64,000 nucleotides of DNA from Maylandia zebra (lineage: Eukaryota > Chordata > Actinopteri > Cichliformes > Cichlidae), in the NCBI RefSeq assembly GCF_041146795.1, contig NC_135174.1:18532878-18596877 (forward strand). The letters run 5' to 3'. The notes below the pieces were generated by a model that made no database searches, was not told the DNA's origin, and saw only the letters and a program-made list of their open reading frames with translations. The translations under genes were made by a program, and so were the position numbers. Positions 34,741 through 57,059 of the stretch are shown here, in pieces; positions within the stretch are counted from its first letter, which is position 1; each line of letters begins with the position of its first letter.

Positions 34741-36946
34741 TAAATATGTGCTACAATTAAATTGCTTGAATAAATTAGTTGGGTGAATGAACTTTGATTC
34801 CTCAAACGTTCATCACTTACAAACAAGCTGAAGGAAGCCAGCTCTTTCAAAACAGATGTGACCAGACCATAACTAATGGGTTAAGAATGGTTTGGCTATT
34901 AGCAGTTGTTAAAAACAACTTAACTCCAGGAAACTCAAGGTCCTTAATTCCAGGAACAGCCAAAAAGTGAAGCAGTGGGAGCTTGTGTTCTCATCTATAT
35001 CGAGTGCAGTCTCAACCAAAAGCTTAGCACTACGCTTTACTGTATGTTGGACCGCCAGTTCTTAACTGTGAGTTATTTTAAGGAAGCCACCGCGTTTCAT
35101 GCTGATAAAACAGCATTTTAAAATACTAAAATGACACTTCTTATGAATGAAAAGAAAAGAAAAGGTTGTAGGTAGTCAGTTATATCTTCTAATCGCCACG
35201 GTATCATTTATTAAACTTCAAATAGTTCTAATTAAAAACCATGGGGCAGCATTACAGCGCAGCAGATCCCTGCATAATATTTCAAAAGTGGATAAATGTA
35301 CCAAAATGTGCATATTTGTCCCTTTTTGATTTATATGCTTTTGACTTTTAACACATTCTGGTTTGTCTTTATTATTCAGTGGTGGAGAGTAATTCTAATT
35401 TCTGCTTTATTGTCTAGCATTTTTCACTCTATAGTCCTAAGAGGTATAAAAGTGGAGAGACATCCTCAGTGACGCACCTTTTTTATAGTGAGTATAACTT
35501 CCTACCATCAGGACAAATGTATGGGGTTCCACCTCTGCAAACTTCTTGTGCCAGAAGTTTTTTATGCTTTGCAGTGTAATTGTTGAATAAATCCAGGTGT
35601 AACGTCGAGAGTGTCATTTGCACATAGCTGTGCTTTGATTCTGGGTGATGTTTCAGGCCCATCTTGTTAATATCTGTGATGTTTGTAACTGTGACATCTT
35701 TATTGTTGTGGTTCTGTTTATCTGAAAGCTGCCCAAAGGGGCAAATTGAATTTCTGGATTATAAATGTTACTGCTACTACATGTATATGGCATCACTAAC
35801 ATTTGTGTTGTGATAACATTTAAAACAAGGGTATCAAACTTAAGGCCGGGGCCCAGATTTTTTGACTTTTAAGTGTATTTTCATAAAATTAATTACTATT
35901 ATTAGTTGCTCTCAACTAAGGTACCTCTAATTTAGTGTTTCATAAACACAAATAAGTTTGGACACTTATTTTGTTGCTGATAGTGACAGTGTGACGCAAA
36001 CAACAGAATTTGCTGAGAAACAAGGGTTGAAGATGGAGATTTCAAACTGTCAAACTGTGCATATCCTAGATTATTATTAAATGTGGTGTATAGGGCCCAG
36101 AGTTCTGTGTTAGGTCCTGTGCACATCTCTGAAGAATGTTTCCAGCATCCTGTTGAATCTTTACTATGACAAATTAAAACAGTTCTCAAGGCAAAATGAA
36201 CATGTGAGTGTAATACGTATTACCCAAGGCAACAAGTTAGTTTTGTTAAGCTTTTTTTAATGTTAGGGGAACACAAAATAAGCTATTAATAGTGTCTTTA
36301 CACATTGTAATTAATTTAGAGTACAATTAGTAACCGTTTTGCAGCAATAATAATAATAATAATAACAACAACAACAATGATATCTCTTTACTAAAGAGAT
36401 GTGTTAAGGCCTGTGATGAGATTTGAGGAGCAACTCAAGATGATCAAGTAGCGACACCTTGTGTTCAATCCTTCTAATTACACAAAGACGTTTCTAGATG
36501 GCAATATAAAATGATTCCCTAAAATAGCACATAGTACCAAGAAAAATAAATAAGCATTGCATTTTTATTCATACAATCAAAAATCATCTCAACCTTTTGA
36601 ATAATTAGCAGCTGAACGAAGATAAGCACATGCTGTTTACATACGGCTGGGTAATTCCTGTGGGGATTTTATGTGATATGCCTACTGTAGGACTAATGTT
36701 TACATTCTTGATGCTGTAGAAACTGCAGGAGGTGGCTGCCTTTACTAAACCAATAAGTGCTTCTGCAGCAAAATAGTCTCTCATTTACTTTCCCTCTTAG
36801 AAAGACAGACGGAGGTCCAGAGTAACATGATGAAAATGCGACAAAATGTGGTGGAATAAAGTGAAACATGTCATTCGTGTGGAAACTGGAATACCTTAAA
36901 ATGACTAAAGCACAGGCTCTAACTCAAAACAGAAATATGTGTGCAT
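34741..36946. other. Intergenic between ppp1r1b and pnmt
   Basis: No gene seen. Position 35826 onward (CAAGGGTATCAAACTTAAGG) resembles a lone left end of the hAT-like CAGGGGTGTCAAAC family, without a detectable right end. An (AAT)/(AAC) triplet repeat lies at 36345-36378. Confidence 0.45.
36345..36378. repeat. (AAT)n/(AAC)n compound triplet repeat
   Basis: Tandem AAT units pass directly into AAC units. Confidence 0.9.
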
Positions 36947-36952
36947 TTTATT
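36947..36952 (-). terminator. Candidate pnmt polyadenylation signal
   Basis: AATAAA on the minus strand, about 165 nt beyond the pnmt stop codon. Confidence 0.4.
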
Positions 36953-37113
36953 CTCAGCATTATCAGCAATCCACTTTCTAAATAACTGCTAAACATTTAC
37001 CCAGGCTTAATCTATATTATTTCCGTCTGAATAGTGACTTATTTAATTTCTTCTTTGAGATTTTTTTTATCTGCCTTCTTTGCTTTTCTCTCACTTGTTT
37101 ACTTTCTCCCTTG

Positions 37114-38904
37114 TTAATCCTTCTTTGCCTTTACAAAAAACACTCCAGTCACATCATCAACCCCCACCCTCATATCCTGAGTCAGTGTGTAAACCTCCAG
37201 TCGGATCAGAGTGTATCCACTCTCCTTCAAACTAGTACAGACCTGGGCCTCATTCAGCGGGACCACTGGGATCCTCACCCCAGGCCCCGCAAAATAATAG
37301 CTCTCGCCGAGGGCTCCGATGAGCATGAGGTGACCACCAGGGCGCAGGAGCTTCCCGATGTGGCCAAGGGCCCTGGTGAAGGCAGCGAGGTCAGGGCTGA
37401 CACTCTCCAGGCAGAAGCAGGACACCAGACAGTCGGCCCCTGCCAAAGGAAGGGCGTCAGGAGCCAGGGGCTGAGAGCAGTGCACGTCAATGGGGAGGAT
37501 GTCCGCGATGACCTGACGTAACTTTGCAGCTTTCTCAGTCCACGCTGAGGGCCTGTTTGAGTGAATCATCAAACTGTATAAAACAGCTCTTTCAGACTGG
37601 CACCATATTCTAATCAGTGCATGATTTTTTATCATTATCATTAAACTGGCAAGTATTTTATTCTAACTTAGACACTTTTTTCTTGTCTTATTATTAAGAA
37701 GAACGCTCCATGATAGAACCCAAAATAAATTGTTATGACACAGAAGGCAACTTCATTCTGAGGACTGTGCAAGAAAAGAGTGTTGCTTCAAGAAAATCAA
37801 CAAGAAAGAGGAAAATATGTGATCTTGTTTTTCTTTCTCTCTGTCTTTGGTTAGCCATACAAAATACCAGGTATCTAACGTTCACTGAATCTTAGTAACC
37901 ATCATTTTAAGCTGTACCAAGTCTTTAGCTATAGTTCAAAGTGATCTTTTCCATACCGTCGTCCCTCCAGTTTGCAGACGTGCTGTAGGTATGGTGTCCA
38001 GTCAAGACTGCATTGTCCCTCATCCTGCAGCCAGCGCCTCAGCTCCTGCCGGTTCACCTCCAGGAAGTCTGTCAGGAGCACTTTACTAAAAACCTCACAG
38101 CCACTCATCACCTGGTACAAGGTGGGACCTGAACCTATGTCCACGAGGAGCTCACCACTCATATCACCTGGGAAGAGGGGAGAAAAAAAGAGCAAAGTGA
38201 GATCATGAAGGAAAGTTTTCTTGGTTAAAACATTATCATATTAGATGTAAAGATCCTGACACTGAATCACTCAGTAAAATAAAAGTGATCATTCATTAAG
38301 TAACCTTATAGGAAAAGAAAAAGAGGTTTAGTTGCCTTTTTAAAAATTATTATTTTTATTAGGGACAAGCTCTTCAGCAGTGCTTGGACCCACCCAAGGC
38401 TCTATTTGTTTTCTGCTACAAACTAGGATTAATGTGCAATAATAACAGTGTGCAATACACATACACTTATTCTTCTTAATATACTGTGTTGTGTTGTTTG
38501 TTGCGTTGTGATCTGTCATATCGTGTCGTGTTGTGTTATATGTAGTGCCGACGTAGGACAGTTTTCCAATTTCATTGTACTACTGTACTATGTATGACTG
38601 TGCAATGACAATAAAGAGTTATCTTATCTTATCTTAGGAGAAGGAAAAATGGGGAGATGAAGAAGCAAATGAGTGATGAAGCAAATTTTTATTGCATTTC
38701 AGAAACAAAATACGCCAGAACCTCCTTACCTTCAGTAAAAGCTCTGTGCAGGCATGCCAGTTTCCACGGCACAATACTGTCTTTTCTTGTGAAGTCAGCC
38801 CGTGGTGGAGTGTAGTTGTACTGTAGATACGCAGCAGGATCAAATCTCCGGTAGCAGGCTTTCATGGCTGCCACTCCATTCTCTCTTCCTTTTTCTTCCA
38901 TCAT
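37114..38904 (-). CDS. pnmt: Phenylethanolamine N-methyltransferase, spliced
   Basis: A cytosolic SAM-dependent enzyme that methylates noradrenaline to adrenaline. Three exons, as in mammals: 38904-38730, 38167-37957 and 37552-37114, phases joining exactly to give 274 aa (human 282). Exon 1 has CYRRFDPAAYLQYNYTPPR, matching the substrate/SAM-contacting YxxFxPxxYLxxNYxPPR region of PNMT. Exon 2 has LLVDIGSGPTLYQV (SAM motif I) and LLTDFLEVNRQEL (acidic residue for the SAM ribose). Exon 3 has DILPIDVH, the motif IV region CLVSCFCLESVSPDL and LLRPGGHLMLIGALGESYY, and ends GVDDVTGVFFVKAKKD. The first of two adjacent ATGs is taken as the start. The exon 2 donor is CGACG|GTATGG and the exon 3 acceptor CAAACAG, chosen because only this pair keeps frame. 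NNMT/INMT relatives are less likely given the length, the motifs and the linkage to ppp1r1b. Intron 1 holds a retroposon-like tail. Confidence 0.92.
38370..38637 (+). repeat. Retroposon-like 3' tail with (TCTTA)n
   Basis: The sequence ends TGTGCAATGACAATAAAG followed by short tandem TCTTA units, the form of the 3' end of fish non-LTR retrotransposons or the SINEs they mobilise. No reading frame is present, and only the tail is recognisable. It lies in pnmt intron 1. The left edge is approximate. Confidence 0.45.
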
Positions 38905-40408
38905 CCTGCTTTCTCTGCTGCGATACCTTGCACGTCTGTTTTGGCTGGTCAGTCTTCAGGTAAGCTGCTGAGACCCCTTGAGCTGAATTATATACTTGTG
39001 TCTGTGTGTCTCTGTGTGGGTGTATCTGTGGTATTATGCGTGTGCTTTTGCTTTGGGCTACTCTGAGTTTCATGGACAGAGATAGAGATCCTCTTTTTTT
39101 AGTCGATGCTGCCTGATAGCATTTGTTCTGTTCACTTTCCCTGCCCTAAGGCACTGATACCATCAGATCAGGGGGCTTCCTCCAACACTAGACCCAATAA
39201 TGGACTCCTCATATGGCTTTTAGCTCCTTCACCCACCTTTCAAAAGCCTCTCATATCTACACAATCATTCCAAAGGGCCTTTTGGAGTTAAATGGCACTG
39301 AGCAGGTTTGTTCTTAGGCAACCCCTTTCGAAAATACAAACAGGTCTGTCTCAAAGACAAACAAGTTTGTCTCTGTCTTCGTTGGCCATTTCGCTTTGTG
39401 ATTTTTGTACTGAGCTGCAGAGATAAGAAATATCAAGTGGTTGCAAAGTAAAGGCGGGGAAGACTGCCTCTTTACGTATGCCTCACATAGGAAGTCAAAG
39501 ATTTAAAAAGAAGTTTGAAACTTGTAAAGTCTTTCACTGACACTCACAAAAAAAGGAGAATGCAAAGATTGTTGTCTTGCTAACAATCTTAGCAAGACAA
39601 ACAATCTTACGGTTTTTAAAATAAAGCTTTAAAAAATATAATTACAATATAATATATATATAATATAAATATAATTACAATGCTCTTGAAATATTTTTAT
39701 ATATACACTCAAACAGAAAATCTTTCTCTTGCTCACCTCAAAGCATTCCTCTGTCCCCTAAGTGTCCACAGACATTTCACACTCTGGAGACTGTAACACA
39801 CATTGAGACAATTTGGATTGTTATTAGTTCAAAATATGTAAATAGTTGTGAAGCTCTGCTATTATCGTTAGGTTGAGTCTAACACATGTAAGAGCCCCAT
39901 TTTAATAAAGCTAATTAGGTTTGTGGGTATTAATCAGCAGTGTAATGAAAGATTTATTTAATAAATACTTTGCAATTTAATCCTTTAAATTTAAATTCAT
40001 TAGAATATGTAAATGGTTAATTATGACTGAGAAAAGAAAGAAAATACTGATACTGTCTGAAAAGAAAACGACAAAGACAGATGCATTCAACATTTATCTG
40101 TGATCAGCATTGTTTAAGACAAACAACAATCACAATGTATAAAATCCAGGTGAAATTCCAGTACCAACCAGAAAAAACAATGCAAAGGTATCAGATGCAT
40201 CAGGGCTGCTAAATCACACACAATCCACAACAATATAAAAACCACCGGGACTGGAAATATAAAAATATGTTTCCACTAAAGTTATCAGACATAATAATAT
40301 ATAAAATGCACATTAAACATTCTGTAACTAAGTTTCTACTACTTAAAAAAATAAACAAATACTCTGAAAACAGATATCAATGGGAGAGAAAATCCTGCTG
40401 GATATGTA
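38905..40408. other. Intergenic upstream of pnmt
   Basis: Probable pnmt promoter region, with no clear TATA box. It contains a compact hairpin (39565-39608) and an AT repeat near 39641-39675. No gene. Confidence 0.45.
39565..39608. repeat. Near-perfect short hairpin
   Basis: Arms 39565-39583 (AAGATTGTTGTCTTGCTAA) and 39589-39608 are complementary over 19 pairs with a single bulged base, around a 5-nt loop (CAATC). Its function is unknown. Confidence 0.8.
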
Positions 40409-41970
40409 CAGGGAGTGCAGAATTATTAGGCAAGTTGTATTTTTGAGGAATAATTTTATTATTGAACAACAACCATGTTCTCAATGAACCCAGAAAACTC
40501 ATTAATACCAAAGCTAAATGTTTTTGGAAGTAGTTTTTAGTTTGTTTTTAGTTTTAGCTATTTTAGGGAGATATCTGTGTGTGCAGGTGACTATTACTGT
40601 GCATAATTATTAGGAAACTTAACAAAAAACAAATATATACCCATTTCAATTATTTATTTTTACCAGTGACACCAATATAACATCTCCACATTCACAAATA
40701 TACATTTCTGACATTCAAAAACAAAACAAAAACAAATCAGCGACCATTATAGCCACCTTTCTTTGCAAGGACACTCAAAAGCCTGCCATCCATGGATTCT
40801 GTCAGTGTTTTGATCTGTTCACCATCAACATTGCGTGCAGCAGCAACCACAGCCTCCCAGACACTGTTCAGAGAGGTGTACTGTTTTCCCTCCTTGTAAA
40901 TCTCACATTTGATGATGGACCACAGGTTCTCAATGGGTTCAGATCAGGTGAACAAGGTGGCCATGTCATTAGTTTTTCTTCTTTTATACCCTTTCTTGCC
41001 AGCCACGCTGTGGAGTACTTGGACGTGTGTGATGGAGCATTGTCCTGCATGAAAATCATGTTTTTCTTGAAGGATGCAGACTTCTTCCTGTACCACTGCT
41101 TGAAGAAGGTGTCTTCCAGAAACTGGCAGTAGGACTGGGAGTTGAGCTCGACTCCATCCTCAACCCGAAAAGGCCCCACAAGCTCATCTTTGATGATACC
41201 AGCCCAAACCAGTACTCCACCTCCACCTTGCTGGCGTCTGAGTTGGACTGGAGCTCTCTGCCCTTTACCAATCCAGCCACGGGCCCATCCATCTGGCCCA
41301 TCAAGACTCACTCTCATTTCATCAGTCCATAAAACCTTAGAAAAACCAGTCTTGAGATATTTCTTGGCTCAGTCTTGACGTTTCAGCTTGTGTGTCTTGT
41401 TCAGTGGTGGTCGTCTTTCAGCCTTTCTTACCTTGGCCATGTCTCTGAGTATTGCACACCTTGTGCTTTTGGGCACTCCAGTGATGTTGCAGCTCTGAAA
41501 TATGGCCAAACTGGTGGCAAGTGGCATCTTGGCAGCTGCACGCTTGACTTTTCTCAGTTCATGGGCAGTTATTTGGCGCCTTGGTTTTTCCACACGCTTC
41601 TTGCGACCCTGTTGACTATTTTGAATGAAACGCTTGATTGTTCGATGATCACGCTTCAGAAGCTTTGCAATTTTGAGACTGCTGCATCCCTCTGCAAGAT
41701 ATCTCACTATTTTTGACTTTTCTGAGCCTGTCAAGTCCTTCTTTTGACCCATTTTGCCAAAGGAAAGGACGTTGCCTAATAATTATGCACACCTGATATA
41801 GGGTGTTGATGTCATTAGACCACACCCCTTCTCATTACAGAGATGCACATCACCTGATATGCTTAATTGGTAGTAGGCTTTCGAGCCTATACAGCTTGGA
41901 GTAAGACAACTTGCATGAAGAGGATGATGTGGACAAAATACTCATTTGCCTAATAATTCTGCACTCCCTG
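40409..41970 (-). mobile_element. Nearly complete Tc1-like DD37E transposon
   Basis: A 1562-bp element flanked by TA dinucleotides (40407-40408 and 41971-41972). The first 25 bp at each end are identical inverted repeats starting CAGGGAGTGCAGAATTATTA. It carries one transposase gene on the minus strand (41752-40737). The spacing between the second Asp and the Glu of the catalytic triad is 37 residues, which fits DD37E Tc1-like elements (the group reported in fishes under the name TRT, from memory) rather than DD34E Tc1 proper. Intact ends and an almost open frame imply a fairly recent insertion. Confidence 0.88.
40737..41752 (-). pseudogene. Tc1-like transposase, two disabling changes
   Basis: The start MGQKKDLTGSEKSKIVRYL leads into the paired HTH DNA-binding domain, then VLWTDE (first catalytic Asp), MIFMQDNAPSHTSK (second Asp) and WPPCSPDLNP followed by IENLW (catalytic Glu). 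Full length would be about 338 aa. Two defects are visible: a TGA at 41371-41369, probably replacing a Trp codon before AKKYLKTGF, and a one-base deletion near 40935, between SPDLNP and IENLW, which shifts frame. The remainder reads cleanly to VLAKKGGYNGR and a stop at 40737. This copy is therefore non-autonomous. Confidence 0.85.
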
Positions 41971-43520
41971 TATGTACTGGTATGACTGGGTAATGTGTTA
42001 AGACATTTTAAGGAAATGAAAATGATCATCCTACAGTGGCTAAGTTAAAAGATAGCTTGAAAACCAAAGTGAAAAAAAAAGATGTACCAGGCTTTTTTTA
42101 TGCCAAAGTTTCAGCAGCAATCAAAAATGGTTTACAGTTTGTTTGTCGTCTAGATGTTTATTTGCATGTCTGACACTCCTGGATGGTCTGAGGTGCAACC
42201 TGTTGGGGTCAGACAGACGGAAACATAAAGTTGATGCTACACTGATCACTGATTAAAATGTGTTCTTTAATTTTTTTTTGACCAGTGTTTATTCCCTAAC
42301 ACCACTGTATATGTCTGTATAAGTTTTGGAGGAGAGGGTCTTATTGCTTTGTATTCTGAACATGACAAGATTCAACCATATCAGTGTGCACTTTTACTCG
42401 GGCTATACTCAATGTTTAGAGGTAAATGTGAATATCGGTACACTGCTCACAGTTCAAATAAAAACACGTTGATGTTATGCAGGTATAATGTGCAGTCTGC
42501 TCAAAACTATTAAATATTTCACGATGCTAACACTTCTAACAAGAACTGAAGACAAAGTACACCTGAGGTTGATATACCCTAGTAGTTATCAAGAGGGCGA
42601 CGTGAATGTGTATGTCCTAATAATTCCATGAAATCGTTGTGGAGAACACAAAAATAGTTAAAAAAGAGTTAAAAAGAGCCAAAAATAAACAGAATTAAAA
42701 TGTTGCACCACCCACTCGCACAGACATGTTTGTGGATTAGTGCAGGCAGGAGTACGGTAAGGGTCAGTTCCTTCCCCTGAGTCAGATAGACAGATAATAG
42801 AGCAAAGGAGAGGAGGAACATGGAAGAACAGATAAAAGGGATAAAACAGACAACAGAGAAAAGAACAGGTCAGGTATAATGGAATAATACACACTTAGCC
42901 AGAACAACAGGAGTCAATTTAGTTATCTATAGTCCCAGGGGCAGTGGGGGTTCAACAGTGTGAGTCAAGTCTCCTCTGGGTTACTCTATTTTGTTGAAGC
43001 ACAATAGTGTAATTACAAAAATACAAAAGCAAAATAAATTCATGTTTTGATATTTTTTTAACTATATGGAGTAACTGAAATATAGGTGACAAGGTAATTA
43101 TAGAAGTGCAGGACATGATTTCAGCATCCACCACTTCCAGTTACTTTTAAATTGACTAAATGAGAATAATACAGGACGCATTTAATGAAAAATATTTTCG
43201 TTTCAAACTGCGGTGGCCCTCTGTATCATTACAAGTCCTAATGTGAGGTTATGGGTTGGAAAAGCATTTAGAATATATAGATTCCTTAAGTCACCATCAA
43301 CACACAAGTCAGGATTTTTATTAAACAACACAATTTATTTTTGATGATCTATCTTTTGTTTTACTAGAAACTCTTACCTATTCATCACCCCTTACCTCTG
43401 GTGCTCCTCCACCAATGTCACTGGAGTAGAGCACTGTCAGTATTACAGTAGTGACTAACAGCATTGTACGACAGCATGACTGTCGGGTGGCAGGGGTTTA
43501 TTTTGAAAAGTGAAAAAAAT
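41971..43520. other. Intergenic between transposon and aldh18a1
   Basis: No homology-supported exon, RNA gene or transposon end was found. Confidence 0.45.
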
Positions 43521-44081
43521 TACCGTCTTCCGTTCTTCTTCCGCATTTCGCCGGCCGGCCTGACGTCATCTCCTACCACTTCACAGCCAATGTACAAGGC
43601 GTCGGTTTTTATTTTTAAATATCAGACTACAGAGTGAGAGTTATTAGTTTATTGTAGTTATCAGTATAATATCTTTAACGAATATTTTTTAAACGAAGCG
43701 AAACGCTCCGTGTTCATTCTCTTTGCTGTAAGCTGCAGCAAAAGTTTCATCACTTAGGGGAGGAGCCGTGTCCGTCTGTGTTCAGAGCACTGCTGTGATA
43801 AATGAAGGAATCAAAGCTTAAAGAAGAAGAAGGTGAACAAGAATTAACAGAAGACAGGGGCTGGTTAGCACGCAGGACAACATATACCGGGACTTCAGGA
43901 GGTTAAGTAAGAAGAAACATCTTAATATGCATGGAGCAGGAGGTTTATTTATATTTTGACTGTGCACGTGGATGCAAGCAATCAGGTTTCATGTTGCTAT
44001 GCAAGAAGACGTCTTAGGTGGATGGAAAAAGTTGATGTATTTGTCCTACTGGTGTTTCTGTCTCTATTAAAGACCATAAAA
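43521..44081 (+). promoter_or_regulatory. Predicted aldh18a1 promoter, 5' UTR exon(s)
   Basis: A GC-richer block contains a palindromic CRE TGACGTCA (43561-43568) and a CCAAT box (43587-43591). A plausible noncoding first exon ends near 43908 (TTAA|GTAAGA), and the first coding exon may begin after the pyrimidine-rich acceptor TCTCTATTAAAG near 44071. A CRE fits the known amino-acid and ER-stress control of proline synthesis through ATF-type factors, but that link is inference. Confidence 0.4.
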
Positions 44082-54314
<10,233 letters not shown>

Positions 54315-54837
54315 GCCAGAGAGTCTGACAGCATTCCTTTGGCCTTATTATTATTTTCTCAAGATGATGGTTGACTGTTTTCACTATCTTCAACTTTTGA
54401 AGCACATAGCTGCTCAAAACAGCAATGGTTCATTTTATTACTACATTTAAAAAGAGGTTCCTATTTAAGGACTAAGAGTCTGAAAATATTCTACCTCAGC
54501 TTAGGTTGGGTAAGTCAATAAGCCCCAATATTAAACTATGCAAAAACCCCAAACGGTGTTTAAACCATGCAAAAAAAAATACTTCACACAGATTGAGATT
54601 CGTCATTATTTTCTCATTTGAATTTGCACTGGGAAAACTAATTTTAGTAATGGTATCTTTTAATTAAATTACTTTATTTATTTTTTTAAAGATTTTGGTA
54701 GAAAACGATATTAAAACTGTTCATTTATTTACACATCTATTTAATAACTTCAAATTCCTTGCTTGATGTCATTTCTTTTTCCTTTATTTCCTGGTAATAT
54801 CTCACTTTAATAATGGTTGTCTGACTATTCTCCCACT
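54315..54837 (+). other. Probable aldh18a1 3' UTR and flank
   Basis: AT-rich sequence after the stop codon. An ATTAAA polyadenylation variant lies near 54530. The true 3' end is not fixed by sequence alone. Confidence 0.4.
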
Positions 54838-54841
54838 TTAA

Positions 54842-55140
54842 CCTCCTAGGACCTGGCGTCCACATATGTGGACATCACATTTTGGGTTATTTAGACCAAA
54901 ATACTCAATTTTGCTCTACATGGGCCTGATATCCACTTACGAGGACATTATACTGCTACTGTTATATCAAAATTTTAAATGAATATCCTCATATGTGGCT
55001 CTTATTTTTCTTAAAAACAAAAATAAGGTAAAAAAAAACTCTGGTAATTCTTTGTTTTTACATTCATCGGGCCCCAATATGCCCAAATATCAAAGAGAAA
55101 TTAAAAATGCATGACGTGGAAGAGTTCGGGTCTTAGGAGG
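54842..55140. mobile_element. piggyBac-like MITE, 299 bp
   Basis: Flanked by TTAA on both sides (54838-54841 and 55141-55144), the exact target duplication of piggyBac elements. The ends CCTCCTAGGACC and (reverse complement of the right) CCTCCTAAGACC are 12-bp inverted repeats with one mismatch. Just inside the left end is a further palindrome, TCCACATATGTGGA. It has no coding capacity. Confidence 0.75.
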
Positions 55141-57059
55141 TTAAGCTGACAGGTCATATGGTCCCTGTCTCTCTATATGAAAAGTGTGGCTGTATGCTGA
55201 TTACAGATAACTAGCATGCATCTGTCTGCAGTGACTCTGATTAGCTAACATATGTCTGGTACCAAGAAGCCAGAGCCCCTGTTTAATTACTCTGACAGTA
55301 ACTGTGCAAACTAAGAATCTTTCTAAGCACACATTAGTAATGGACTCTAAGTACCTTCGCAGTTACACATTACTCTAATAACCTATAAAAAACACTTCAT
55401 TGCTATAATTGATATATCAAAAAGAACCTCTAGCAGTGTGTTTTAAACAATCACAGAACATGATTTTTCAGTTTGATCAAAAATATCCAAAAATATTTAT
55501 AACAAAATGTACTTGTTTATCATTAGAAGTTATCCCAACTTTATTATGTGTGGTCATGGATACACATTGCTAATGGCTTCTCTCTAGCCACTACAGTATT
55601 ACTATGGTAAAATGATCATTTAATTTAAATTTACATTTAATATTGTAACCTCTCAGTGACTAAGGGCTCAGTGGATTACATCGGTTCATTACCCACGAGG
55701 TTCACACTGACTGTACTGTAAGTGCTTTCTTTGTTCAAACAATATTTGTACCCCCCGCTTTAATTCTGGGATGAACTTTCTGTATGTTTCTGATATATTG
55801 TCTTTTGAAAATACCCGTGACATTATCAGACATGCAGCTTGTAAATGTATTCGTAAAATCTTACCTAATAGGATTAAAAATATGCAATTCTAGGACATCA
55901 GAAAATGAGATTTTCTCTGCAATAATGACACTTAAATACACTCCAATTTACATGCATCCATATATTCCCATATTTTTTTATTTATTTGATTATTTTTGCA
56001 TGTTGTGTTCATTTTTCCATGCTTTGTTGCTTTCCTGCTTGTTCCTTTTGGCGCCCAAAGCTTCTGTCAGAGCGGGAATCGTAATTGACAAGCTGCCTCC
56101 TTCAAGCTGGAGGGGAGAATGCGACTGCCTTTAAATTAAGCTTTGTAACATTCCAGCCTCTGAGCTGCTATCAGATGTCTTGCAATGCACACTTAAGGAT
56201 TAGTTCGGGTTATTTAATAGCAGTATTGTGGAATAAAAAGTTGAAAAAGAATATTTGGATATTTTTCTTTCTTTTGTCTTTTTTCTTTTTTTTTTGGCAG
56301 ATGAAATGTTGAGCATTTTCACATGTATGTTCATCTCTGTCCTGGCACTAGTCTTTCTACTTTCACAAAGAACACAAATTAATGGGGAAAAAAGTCATAC
56401 TGATCTGAAAAACAGATGTCTAAAAAGGCCCTTTTTAAAGTTGCCCATAGGGGAATTCGCATTGCTGGAAGTGGGGCAAGTAACATGGAAGACAATACTA
56501 TAGAGGTTTAATTATCCAGCCATCAGAAATGAAAAGGGAGAAAAGGAGAACTGAGACTAATAATGGAATCACAGTCTTATGTTCTGGGTTTCTTGGTTTC
56601 TTCTTTTTTCCTTTTTTCTTTTCTATCATCTAAAGAATTCATTCTCCAAAACGCACTACTTACCCTTCAATCAGCTTCCCATCATCAAGTCCAAAGGGTT
56701 CAGAGATGAAGAGGGAGACAAAACTCGGATCTCACTCTTGTCTTTTTTATGTGTGGAGCGATTGAAAATATCATCTAAATGACTGGAGGTAGAGAAGGAA
56801 CAATCTAGGGGCATTCAGTATTGCTTCTTTGATACATAATGTTTGATAGAATTGTATTTTACCATCTCTTAAGTGTAAAGAGTTGTTTGTTACAGTAGCT
56901 ATTGAAGTGCAGGTGTGTGCATCTAGTTCACGTAGTAACAGGAGTTTTCTACGTAACGGAACACTGAGGAGTGTTTCTGTTATGAACCAGGGAGGTTACT
57001 AACTGAAACTGCTATTTTAAATATAATTTCCATTTTGCATTGACATAAACCTTTGCAGG
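55141..57059. other. Intergenic, no recognised gene
   Basis: AT-rich sequence without supported exons, RNA genes or transposon ends. Confidence 0.45.

Noticed and set aside
36425-36475. Possible CTCF-like GCGACACCTTGTG
   Set aside because: Too many mismatches to the core consensus.
37111-37521. 136-codon plus-strand frame
   Set aside because: Antisense shadow of pnmt exon 3, whose minus-strand reading has clear methyltransferase motifs.
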